A DNA stretch of 6,678 nt from an uncultured Lachnospiraceae bacterium (GTDB lineage Bacteria; Bacillota_A; Clostridia; Lachnospirales; Lachnospiraceae): contig CAJUMT010000193.1 in NCBI GenBank assembly GCA_910587495.1, positions 1 through 6,678 on the forward strand. Reading direction: 5' to 3'. Positions 1-5,523 of this stretch are shown here, piece by piece (the stretch's first letter is position 1; each line of letters starts with the position of its first letter). The notes below the pieces were generated by a model. That model worked only from the letters and a program-made list of their open reading frames with translations. It did not search any database and had not been told where the DNA came from. The translations under genes and the position numbers were made by a program.

Positions 1-157
1 CCATGACAAGCATAATATTAAAACGGTTGATCAAAGAACCATTGCCGTCTGCCGTTTCTTCTGCCCGGGCAGCGGCAGTGCCTGCACAGCACAATACCGC
101 TGTTACAGTTATAATAAATCCTGCCAGGACAGAAATATTTCTGATCCATTTTCTCAT
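1..157 (-). CDS. Partial secreted protein, probable VWA domain (N-terminus only)
   Basis: Read leftward from ATG at 155-157, the first 52 codons are visible and the gene continues past the left edge. The N-terminus is a classical signal peptide: charged MRKWIR, a hydrophobic core around residues 9-24 (SVLAGFIITVTAVLCC), then small residues with a likely cleavage near AAARA-EE (about residue 32). The mature part starts ETADGNGSLINRFNIMLVM and the next codon begins with G. A strand such as NIMLVM followed by D would be the first strand and MIDAS start of a von Willebrand factor A domain (VLVMD.SGSM), but the window ends exactly there, so this is inference. A Shine-Dalgarno AGGTGAG sits about 7 bases before the start. 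The protein is probably exported and either surface-anchored or free. It is transcribed divergently from the ATPase-HNH operon. The signal peptide is well supported; the VWA call is tentative. Confidence 0.75.
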   Translation of the reverse strand, partial: MRKWIRNISVLAGFIITVTAVLCCAGTAAARAEETADGNGSLINRFNIMLVM

Positions 158-420
158 GGTCTGCTCACCTCATAAAATTGTAATCTTTTACAGTTTATGC
201 CAGATTCCGACATTTATCTACATGATATACATACTTTGCGGTCTAAACGCATTACTTTGCACTTCTGAAAAAATATCCCCACCCGGCCTCCTATCCCCAC
301 AACAGGCAAAGGGTAAATTAGGAAGTGAAACCCGCAAAGTGTGCAGAATGCATTGAATTTTCATTCGAAACTTTATAGAATTTTTGCATAGTTTTACATC
401 TTTACAAATGAGGCAATTTT
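158..420. promoter_or_regulatory. Divergent intergenic promoter region
   Basis: This 263-base gap separates the leftward secreted-protein gene from the rightward ATPase gene and must carry both promoters. Rightward, the plausible core elements are TTGAAT (353-358) with TATAGA (374-379), although the spacer is only 15 bases; the RBS GAGG at 410-413 lies 7 bases before the ATG at 421. Leftward, a TACAAT -10-like hexamer (complement of 177-182) lies just upstream of the SD, without a convincing -35. A TAGATA/TAAACT pair at 17-base spacing is an alternative. The centre holds the repeated ACTTTGC motifs listed separately. I see no ORF or stable RNA here. Promoter assignments are weak; only the RBS is clear. 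Confidence 0.5.
232..260. repeat. Paired direct repeat TACTTTGC with 21-bp period, plus inverted copy at 334-341
   Basis: TACTTTGC occurs at 232-239 and again at 253-260, exactly 21 bp start to start, so both copies face the same side of the helix. A third, inverted copy (GCAAAGTG) is at 334-341, close to the putative promoter of the ATPase operon. The arrangement fits a regulator binding as a tandem dimer. Read on the minus strand, the first copy extends to AAAGTATGT, which fits the published LytTR-type 9-mer pattern (W-M-M-G-T-T-N-R-K) at 8 of 9 positions; the other copy fits 7 of 9. The third T of the core GTT is A in both, so a LytTR assignment is speculative. Confidence 0.4.
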
Positions 421-3186
421 ATGAGCAATCCAAACAGACATGTGAGAAGAAAACGGGATATCGGCAAATTTACAGCCGCTGTGCTGAAACTGCTTGAGCG
501 CTACAAAGACTGCTTTCCGGAAAAATATGCTTTGTTAAAAAATCAGGTCAATCCAAAGACAGAAGATTTATTAAGCTGTCTTATCCTCTTCTTCGCAGAG
601 GATGAACAGGATTCATCTGCCAACTCTTCCTGCTTCATTTCAAATCCGCCCCAGGAGCGTATGAGAGACTTTGCCGTACAGATCGCCCTTCTGCTTATCG
701 CCCATCATAACCGTCTGATGGAATATACAGAATATATGACCTTGTTAAGCCAAAAATATATTGCTTATGGATTTCTAAGCCGCTGGAACCAGGATTCCGG
801 TTTAAGACATTCCCTGCAGAATAATCCGCAGATCCATGTTCTCCTGTATCATGGTCTGCTGAATTTTTATGCCAATTTTTATGGACGTTCCTCTGACCAT
901 GAAGAAGCAATCCGTCTGCTCTGTTCCTGCTGTCCGCCTGATGCGCCTCTGAAAATGGATATCAATCAGATTGCTTCCGTGTTATATCTGCATGTTTCCA
1001 CAGCCGGCACTCCCAACGATCCGGGGTATGCATACCGTGGAATATCTTCCATAGAACAATCCATTGCATACCTGCCGGTTGAAATTGTCATGGCACTGTT
1101 ACCGCAGTATTCCCTGTATGAGGTTATCCATAATCATGTCTTCAGGCACCAGATCTTTTCCGTTATAGAATTTTCTTCCATAGAGAAGTCACAGAAAGCA
1201 CAGATAAAATTCCAATACCTGGACGCCGTCCTTCTCATGGACTGTCTCACCAAGCCTCTTCTCGTAAATTTCAAAAAATGGCACCAGAATCTTAACATCT
1301 GTTACCCTGAGCCTGATCTGACGCTTGGCGCGCCTGAAATAGCAATATCCAGAAAACCGTACGCATACTGGAACTGTACGGACCATCGTCTCTTTTTAGA
1401 TAACATGGAAATTATCAGATTTATAAAACAATCGGACCCCTGCATCCGGTTTATTTATAAAACCGAAAGGCATCGAACGCTTCCATTTGTTTACACTGAC
1501 TGGCAGCTGGAATCTTACTTCTCCAGAGAAACCGAACAATTCATCCAGGAGCTTATAAATGATGAACCGCCTGCATTTACATACAAACAAATGTTATTCT
1601 CTCTGCTCCATCTGGAACACTACAGAGGAATCAGCCGGAAAACCATTCACTTTGATCACAGGTTTCTGTATGATCAGAGTTCCTGCACGTTCCATAAAAA
1701 CACTGCCTGTACCTACCCTGGTTCTCATTTTTATGGAAAATCTGTCTATTCTCTGTCCTGCATCGTAGGAAAAAACGGCACCGGCAAAACCAGTATTGTC
1801 GATTTTTTAAGGGAATCATTTTTTAAGCTGCTGAAGCTTCTGGATGACGGTCTGATCATATGTGACAACGGCCGGATCACAGAAGCAGACTGCAAAGCCT
1901 ATCATATTCTGGATGAGAGTACCCGGTTTACTGTTATTTTTTATCTTGGCGAAACTTCTTATTTCATCACCAATATGAAAGCAGACATACGGGATGCCCG
2001 TCCTTTCCTGACCAGTACTTTCAGAAGCGTCAATGAATGCAGTAAGATTGCCTATTTTTCCAATATGCTGCGGATGGATCAGGCAGATCTCTTTTTTGAT
2101 GAAAAACAGACCGCAAATACTGCCGGGTTCTCCCAGAGCCTCAGCCGGTTTAAACAGGCAGATTATTCAGAAACGGCATGTTTTATAAGAAAGCGCAAAT
2201 CAATTGAAATGTACCGGTCAGATACCGCCCTTCGGATTCCCAACCGGGAGCTCTGCTATCAGTTTACTTTTTTAAGATATATGAAATCTGCCGATATGGA
2301 AAAATGCCTTGATATAAAACGTACCAGTCACTTTTATGTCAAAAGCCCTCTGGGGCAGGCGCAAGGCAATGACTTTACCCTTGAAGATCTGGAAGAACGC
2401 AGGAACCGCAAAATGAGCCACCTGGAAAAGAAATATATATTCTTTCCGGATGCTCAGATATACTATCTTTCCTCCGGACAATACTCAAAGTTTTCATTTC
2501 TGTCCAGGCTTTACTGGTTTTTCAACGGATATGAAACAGAAATAAAACGTTACCATCAGATCTTCGACACCAATGAATTCCGGAGCGAAGAAGCCCTTCT
2601 GTGTGATGAGACTGCACTTATATTTATTGATGAAGGCGAACTGTACTATCATCCGGAATGGCAGCGCCGCTATATACAGACGCTCCTGGAAATCGCCAAC
2701 AGCAGAAAAGATCATGCCAGAGTACAGATCATCCTCACAACAAATTCTCCGTTTTTAATCTCTGATATTCTGAAGGAAGATATCGTGTACCTGGAAAACG
2801 ATCAAAGGGAACCACTGTTTGACTATACACTTGGTCAAAACATTCACACATTGCTGAAAGAGAACTTTTTCATGGATTATACAATCGGAGAATATTCCAG
2901 AAGGCTGATCAATCTGATCCTGAATGCTCTGAATCAGAAAAAGCCCCGCAACGAAGACGACTTGGAAGAACTGAAGACAACCTATCTGGGCGATCCGGAA
3001 GATGTTTATTCTGCACTGAATACACTGATCGGTCAAATTGGCGAACCGGTTTACCGGTATAATCTGGAAAGGCTGCTGGAAAAGTCCCCTTTGATGGACA
3101 CTCAAAGACAGGCCGCAAAACTGAAAACACAAATTATGCAGCTGACAAAAAAAATGGAAATGTTGGAAAAGAAGGGAAAGAATTGA
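421..3186 (+). CDS. Large AAA/ABC-type ATPase with long N-terminal extension (PtuA-like, defence-associated)
   Basis: A 921-residue protein. Residues 1-390 are a mostly helical region rich in L, H, Y and C that I do not recognise. The ATPase begins near LHLEHYRGI (396-404), the usual first strand of AAA_15/AAA_21 proteins. Walker A is GKNGTGKT (450-457, K456), a YFSN motif lies at 545-548, an ABC signature-like SSGQ at 684-687, and Walker B LIFIDE at 733-738 with catalytic E738. The D-loop region GELYYHPEWQ is 739-748, and the sensor strand IILTTNSPF (770-778) carries Asn where the family usually has the switch His. The C-terminus (about 820-921) is helical and ends in a Lys-rich coiled coil. 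The ATG has a GAGG 7 bases upstream. It overlaps the HNH gene by four bases, the arrangement of Septu and related ATPase-nuclease systems. By analogy it should assemble with, and gate, the nuclease using nucleotide state. The ATPase class is certain; the Septu relationship is inferred from domains and synteny. The length and the N-terminal region are unusual for PtuA. Confidence 0.88.
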   Translation: MSNPNRHVRRKRDIGKFTAAVLKLLERYKDCFPEKYALLKNQVNPKTEDLLSCLILFFAEDEQDSSANSSCFISNPPQERMRDFAVQIALLLIAHHNRLMEYTEYMTLLSQKYIAYGFLSRWNQDSGLRHSLQNNPQIHVLLYHGLLNFYANFYGRSSDHEEAIRLLCSCCPPDAPLKMDINQIASVLYLHVSTAGTPNDPGYAYRGISSIEQSIAYLPVEIVMALLPQYSLYEVIHNHVFRHQIFSVIEFSSIEKSQKAQIKFQYLDAVLLMDCLTKPLLVNFKKWHQNLNICYPEPDLTLGAPEIAISRKPYAYWNCTDHRLFLDNMEIIRFIKQSDPCIRFIYKTERHRTLPFVYTDWQLESYFSRETEQFIQELINDEPPAFTYKQMLFSLLHLEHYRGISRKTIHFDHRFLYDQSSCTFHKNTACTYPGSHFYGKSVYSLSCIVGKNGTGKTSIVDFLRESFFKLLKLLDDGLIICDNGRITEADCKAYHILDESTRFTVIFYLGETSYFITNMKADIRDARPFLTSTFRSVNECSKIAYFSNMLRMDQADLFFDEKQTANTAGFSQSLSRFKQADYSETACFIRKRKSIEMYRSDTALRIPNRELCYQFTFLRYMKSADMEKCLDIKRTSHFYVKSPLGQAQGNDFTLEDLEERRNRKMSHLEKKYIFFPDAQIYYLSSGQYSKFSFLSRLYWFFNGYETEIKRYHQIFDTNEFRSEEALLCDETALIFIDEGELYYHPEWQRRYIQTLLEIANSRKDHARVQIILTTNSPFLISDILKEDIVYLENDQREPLFDYTLGQNIHTLLKENFFMDYTIGEYSRRLINLILNALNQKKPRNEDDLEELKTTYLGDPEDVYSALNTLIGQIGEPVYRYNLERLLEKSPLMDTQRQAAKLKTQIMQLTKKMEMLEKKGKN
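3172..3186 (+). promoter_or_regulatory. Internal RBS and TTGA stop/start overlap
   Basis: AAGGG at 3172-3176 lies 6 bases before TTG at 3183-3185, which overlaps the ATPase stop TGA (3184-3186) as TTGA. This decides the start of the HNH gene: the next in-frame ATG (3276) would remove 31 residues and has only a poor SD. The overlap implies translational coupling, so ATPase and nuclease are made in linked amounts, with TTG probably lowering nuclease output. Confidence 0.7.
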
Positions 3187-4112
3187 TAAAACTTGAACCA
3201 TACACTGCTGAATTTGAAGAAGAATACTGGAATACCGTATCAAATTTCATCAAGCCCCATACGCAGGCAGCAATCATGGAAAGCTGCCGCAGGTTTCTTC
3301 CCGGATTTTTTCCGGAAGACATGAAAAACCCTTTTCGGGAGCTGGTGCTCCTGCCCTATTCCAGATTAAAAGAAGCACATGCACTGCTGAAAAATACTCA
3401 TGATTCGCCTAACGCAGCGGAAATGAGAAGAGAATGTTTTTATATGAGAAGAAGCAAAAAGCAGAGAAGAGCCAAATATAACAAATTGTATCAGGCCTAC
3501 AAAGATATTGCGGACTCCAGAAAAGACGGTGTATCCATGCGCGTCCGCATCGTGAAGAATTCCGGACTGACTGTCTGCCCTTACTGCAATCGGGACTATA
3601 TCAACTGCCGGGAGCAACATCAGTCCGGAGCACAGCTGGACCACTTTTTCAGCAGGTCCTCTTATCCCATATTTTCTGTGTGCCTGTATAACCTCATTCC
3701 TGTATGCGGAAACTGCAATCGGCTGAAAAGCAGCAAAAACGCTCCGTTTGCTTCTCCCTTTGACGATGAAATCGACTGGGAAGACATTACCTTTTCTTAC
3801 GAGATGGATTCCATTGACTCTGTGCGGATCATTATCACATCCCATGGCCCTGTGAAAACAAATATTTCCGGAATGCACATACAGGAAGCCTATCAGATCC
3901 ATGATACCGATGTAAAAGAACTTCTGGAACAGCAGAGAATTTATTCCAGAACACAGCAGGAGGAATTAAAAAATGTCCTGCACCATCAGATATCGGACAA
4001 GGAGATCAAACAGGCTATCTTTGGACCTCCGATTACTGCAAAAATGATGAGACAAAAATCGCTTGGGAAAATGATGAGTGATCTGCACAAACAGCTGGGA
4101 ATCTATCCATAA
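3183..4112 (+). CDS. HNH endonuclease partner of the ATPase (PtuB-like)
   Basis: A 309-residue protein starting at TTG within the upstream stop codon. The nuclease core lies in the middle: CPYCNRDYI (C132, C135), QLDHFF with the catalytic pair D153-H154, LYNLIPVCGNCN (N170, C175, C178) and N179 in place of a third His. This is an HNH/HNN fold with two CxxC zinc knuckles. The pattern CPYCNR..DHF..S.YP....LYNLIP.C..CN..K is characteristic of HNH proteins encoded beside large ATPases in anti-phage loci. The N-terminal 130 residues are helical and very basic around RRSKKQRRAKYNK (about 95-107), plausibly contacting DNA. The C-terminal region contains SPFDDE after the core and helices HDTDVKELLEQQRIYSRTQQEEL and SLGKMMSDLHKQLG. 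All metal- and DNA-cleaving residues are present, so it should be active. It probably cuts DNA when the ATPase senses infection. HNH nuclease is near certain; the precise system name is inferred. Confidence 0.9.
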   Translation: MIKLEPYTAEFEEEYWNTVSNFIKPHTQAAIMESCRRFLPGFFPEDMKNPFRELVLLPYSRLKEAHALLKNTHDSPNAAEMRRECFYMRRSKKQRRAKYNKLYQAYKDIADSRKDGVSMRVRIVKNSGLTVCPYCNRDYINCREQHQSGAQLDHFFSRSSYPIFSVCLYNLIPVCGNCNRLKSSKNAPFASPFDDEIDWEDITFSYEMDSIDSVRIIITSHGPVKTNISGMHIQEAYQIHDTDVKELLEQQRIYSRTQQEELKNVLHHQISDKEIKQAIFGPPITAKMMRQKSLGKMMSDLHKQLGIYP

Positions 4113-4139
4113 ATAAAATAATTTTATATTTTTTTGTTT
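4113..4139 (+). terminator. Weak AT-only hairpin and T-run after the HNH gene
   Basis: ATAAAAT (4113-4119) is mirrored by ATTTTAT (4121-4127), followed by a T-rich run to about 4140. The stem is entirely A-T and allows only about 6 pairs once a loop is formed, so it would be a poor intrinsic terminator. It is the only candidate between the HNH operon and the LytTR gene. The following stretch (4140-4190) is AT-rich, with overlapping TATATA hexamers at 4171-4180 that may be the -10 of the next gene; no good -35 is visible. Confidence 0.3.
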
Positions 4140-4205
4140 TTACTGTCATTTTTTCCCTTCTTAATCGTTATATATATAGACATACAAAAGAGGAGATAAA
4201 GATTT

Positions 4206-4664
4206 ATGAATGAGATCCACATCATCATCAGCGAAGTTTCTGAGGAGAATCGTAATGATCTGTTAAAACAGCTGGAACATACGATTCAAAATTACGAACC
4301 CCGCCCAAAGATCACGGTATCCGAACCAGCTCTCTGGCTCTCCACCAAAAGAGGACATCATCGCCTTTATTATTCCAGATGCCATTATATCGAGACAGAT
4401 AACCGGCATCTGATCTTCCACTTTGAAAATGAAAATATTCGCATGACCGGCAAGATATCTGAAATACTGAAAAAGCTTCCACAAAACCTTTTCTTTCGGT
4501 GCAACAACAGCTATATCGTAAATCTGAAATATATCAGCGATATCACTCCGGAAGGTGACCGCTATAATATCCGGCTCCAGTCCGGCGAGATCATTCCGCT
4601 CAGCAGGAGCCGTTATCAGGAATGCCGCACAAATCTTAAGATTCTGGCCTCCTCGGATACCTGA
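4206..4664 (+). CDS. Stand-alone LytTR-domain transcriptional regulator
   Basis: A 152-residue protein. Residues 46-148 form a LytTR DNA-binding domain with its standard landmarks: YIETDNRHLIFHFEN (61-75), FFRCNNSYIVNLKYI (96-110) and LQSGEIIPLSRSRYQ (124-138). The first 45 residues form a strand and a helix (IHIIISEVSEENRNDLLKQL) with no room for a receiver domain and no phosphoacceptor. It is therefore not an ordinary two-component regulator; it may be controlled by its amount, by a partner protein or by the short N-terminal region. LytTR proteins bind paired 9-bp direct repeats and often control surface or peptide functions. The SD AGGAG (4191-4195) lies 10 bases before the ATG. The 93-base gap before it suggests its own transcript, though read-through from the HNH gene is possible. 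No membrane partner (DUF3021 type) is adjacent. The domain call is firm; targets are unknown. Confidence 0.9.
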   Translation: MNEIHIIISEVSEENRNDLLKQLEHTIQNYEPRPKITVSEPALWLSTKRGHHRLYYSRCHYIETDNRHLIFHFENENIRMTGKISEILKKLPQNLFFRCNNSYIVNLKYISDITPEGDRYNIRLQSGEIIPLSRSRYQECRTNLKILASSDT

Positions 4665-4736
4665 TAGCAGTTAAGGCCAAAACCTGTAACAGCAGCCTCC
4701 TTCACTTCGCCTGTCATTCTTCTGCGCAAATTTTTT
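4665..4736 (+). other. Gap between the LytTR gene and the XRE array; one LytTR-like half site
   Basis: No ORF or terminator hairpin is visible here. GCAGTTAAG at 4667-4675, three bases after the LytTR stop, matches the LytTR/AgrA half-site pattern at 8 of 9 positions. A second site at the expected 21-22-base distance is only partial (ACAG at 4689-4692). It may be chance. The T-run 4730-4736 leads into the first conserved 22-base element. Confidence 0.2.
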
Positions 4737-4758
4737 ACCGGTTTTTCTGCTAAATCCG
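4737..4758 (+). promoter_or_regulatory. Conserved 22-base upstream element, copy 1
   Basis: Begins ACCGG, followed by a T-run and CTGCTAAA. It aligns without gaps to 5074-5095 and 5454-5475 and lies exactly 70 bases before the first XRE start. The flanks GG(T/A)TT and AAA(T/A)CC are partly self-complementary around a TC(T/C)GCT centre. The fixed spacing suggests an operator or promoter element rather than leftover homology, although recent duplication alone could also preserve it. Confidence 0.5.
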
Positions 4759-4777
4759 CACATCCGGCAGCATCTGC

Positions 4778-4806
4778 GTTATCTTATCAATAAGGTATAA
4801 GATAAC
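4778..4806 (+). promoter_or_regulatory. 10-bp inverted repeat enclosing the RBS of XRE copy 1
   Basis: GTTATCTTAT (4778-4787) and ATAAGATAAC (4797-4806) are perfect complements separated by nine bases that contain the Shine-Dalgarno AAGG (4792-4795). The right arm ends at the base before ATG. As DNA it is a symmetric operator typical of XRE dimers; as RNA it is a hairpin presenting the SD in its loop with the start codon at its foot. Either reading predicts tight control, probably by the encoded repressor itself. Confidence 0.7.
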
Positions 4807-5031
4807 ATGTATAAACATATGAAAGAACTCAGAAAAAGCAAAAAAATGAAGCAGCGACAGCTGGCAGAATATCTGAACTGCAGTCAGAAAACCGTCAGTG
4901 ATTATGAAAATGGGAAGACTCGTATCCCGCCGAATGTGCTGATTGAACTTTCCAGACTTTATGAAGCCAACATTGACTATCTGTTGGATCTGACAGAGGA
5001 AAAGGCGCTTTATCCCCAGGTCGATCCATAG
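4807..5031 (+). CDS. Small XRE-family repressor, copy 1
   Basis: A 74-residue protein that is essentially one Cro/CI-type helix-turn-helix (about residues 4-62). Helix 2 is QRQLAEYLNCS, the recognition helix follows as QKTVSDYENGKTRIP, and helices 4-5 are VLIELSRLYEANIDYLLDLT. The motif DYENG.TRIP is standard for the XRE family. There is no sensor, protease or dimerisation domain, only a 10-residue tail, so it should act as a small DNA-binding dimer. The ATG directly follows the palindrome at 4778-4806; the AAGG lies 11 bases upstream, in the loop. It heads the tandem array, is oriented with the LytTR gene, and is likely autoregulated. Targets are unknown; neighbouring copies or the nearby defence pair are possible but unproven. 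Confidence 0.88.
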   Translation: MYKHMKELRKSKKMKQRQLAEYLNCSQKTVSDYENGKTRIPPNVLIELSRLYEANIDYLLDLTEEKALYPQVDP

Positions 5032-5073
5032 GTTCGCCCATTGTCTGCTGCCGCCATTGGAAACAATATTTTT

Positions 5074-5095
5074 ACCGGTATTTCTGCTGAAACCG
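5074..5095 (+). promoter_or_regulatory. Conserved 22-base upstream element, copy 2
   Basis: Starts with the palindrome-like TACCGGTA (from 5073) and continues TTTCTGCTGAAACCG. It lies 71 bases before the start of XRE copy 2, in register with copies 1 and 3. It differs from copy 1 at three positions (T to A, A to G, T to A). Confidence 0.5.
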
Positions 5096-5115
5096 TATAC
5101 GTCTTACATTTCTGC

Positions 5116-5128
5116 GTTATTCTATAAC
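5116..5128 (+). promoter_or_regulatory. Diverged short inverted repeat upstream of XRE copy 2
   Basis: GTTAT-TCT-ATAAC occupies the position where copies 1 and 3 have the longer palindrome, and shares CGTTAT with them. Here the RBS (AGGGG, 5129-5133, 11 bases before ATG) lies outside the repeat. This copy has therefore lost, or never had, the arrangement with the SD in the loop, and may be controlled differently. Confidence 0.5.
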
Positions 5129-5144
5129 AGGGGTGTAAAACAAT

Positions 5145-5417
5145 ATGTACAGGCACATAAGAGATCTTCGGGAAGACAATGATCTGAAGCAATGGCAGCT
5201 TGCAAGATACCTGAGATGCAGTCAAAGATCCTACAGCGATTATGAAAATGGCAGGACGAGTATACCACCACGTATTTTGATTGAACTTTCCAGACTTTAC
5301 GGAACAAGTGTTGACTATCTGCTGGGACTGACAAATCAAAAGGAGCCCCATCCCAGATGCCTGGAAGAACAGCAAAAGCCATGGAAGCCTGTACTTTCGT
5401 CTGTGAAAGATCAGTAG
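5145..5417 (+). CDS. Small XRE-family repressor, copy 2
   Basis: A 90-residue paralogue of copies 1 and 3. The HTH spans about residues 4-62: LKQWQLARYLRCS, then recognition helix QRSYSDYENGRTSIP, then ILIELSRLYGTSVDYLLGLT. The recognition segment differs most from its siblings (S-Y in place of T-V or T-F, and TSIP instead of TRIP), so it probably prefers another operator. It has the longest tail, 27 residues including PHPRCLEEQQKPWKP, part of which is shared with copy 3. The strong SD AGGGG lies 11 bases before the ATG. Gaps to its neighbours are 113 and 106 bases, so each copy has its own upstream region. Confidence 0.87.
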   Translation: MYRHIRDLREDNDLKQWQLARYLRCSQRSYSDYENGRTSIPPRILIELSRLYGTSVDYLLGLTNQKEPHPRCLEEQQKPWKPVLSSVKDQ

Positions 5418-5453
5418 ATTTGTTTCAGTAAGTGTGTTTCGGCGGAAAATTTC

Positions 5454-5475
5454 AGCGGTTTTTCCGCTAAAACCA
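5454..5475 (+). promoter_or_regulatory. Conserved 22-base upstream element, copy 3
   Basis: AGCGG-TTTTT-CCGCT followed by AAAACCA. In this copy the element itself contains a perfect 5-bp inverted repeat (AGCGG/CCGCT), and also GGTTTT/AAAACC around TCCGCT. It lies 70 bases before the start of XRE copy 3. Confidence 0.5.
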
Positions 5476-5495
5476 TACATTTCATGATATTATAC

Positions 5496-5522
5496 GTTAT
5501 CTTATCAATGAGGTAGGATAAC
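5496..5522 (+). promoter_or_regulatory. Inverted repeat enclosing the RBS of XRE copy 3
   Basis: The left arm GTTATCTTAT (5496-5505) is identical to that of copy 1. The right arm GTAGGATAAC (5513-5522) differs by two A-to-G changes, both of which keep base pairing in RNA as G-U. Spacer CAATGAG carries the SD GAGG (5510-5513), whose last G is the first base of the right arm. One base separates the repeat from ATG. As DNA the symmetry is imperfect; as RNA all ten pairs can form. Confidence 0.6.
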
Positions 5523-5523
5523 C

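Noticed and set aside
3..356. 117-codon rightward ORF at the left edge
   Set aside because: It is antisense to a convincing signal-peptide gene that has an SD, then runs through the promoter region. No RBS and no family-like composition.
2755..3243. 162-codon leftward ORF across the end of the ATPase gene
   Set aside because: Complement of a strongly supported coding region, with Q/I/F-rich composition typical of antisense frames and no RBS or motif.
3366..3902. 178-codon leftward ORF inside the HNH gene
   Set aside because: The opposite strand encodes the complete set of HNH catalytic and zinc residues, so this is a shadow frame.
4737..5475. Regularly spaced repeats considered as a CRISPR array
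   Set aside because: There are only three copies, 340-380 bases apart, with XRE genes between them instead of short spacers, and no cas genes are present.
5010..5480. 156-codon leftward ORF over XRE copy 2
   Set aside because: Mirrors the XRE coding strand. A similar shadow appears opposite copy 3 (5497-5787) simply because the genes are paralogous.
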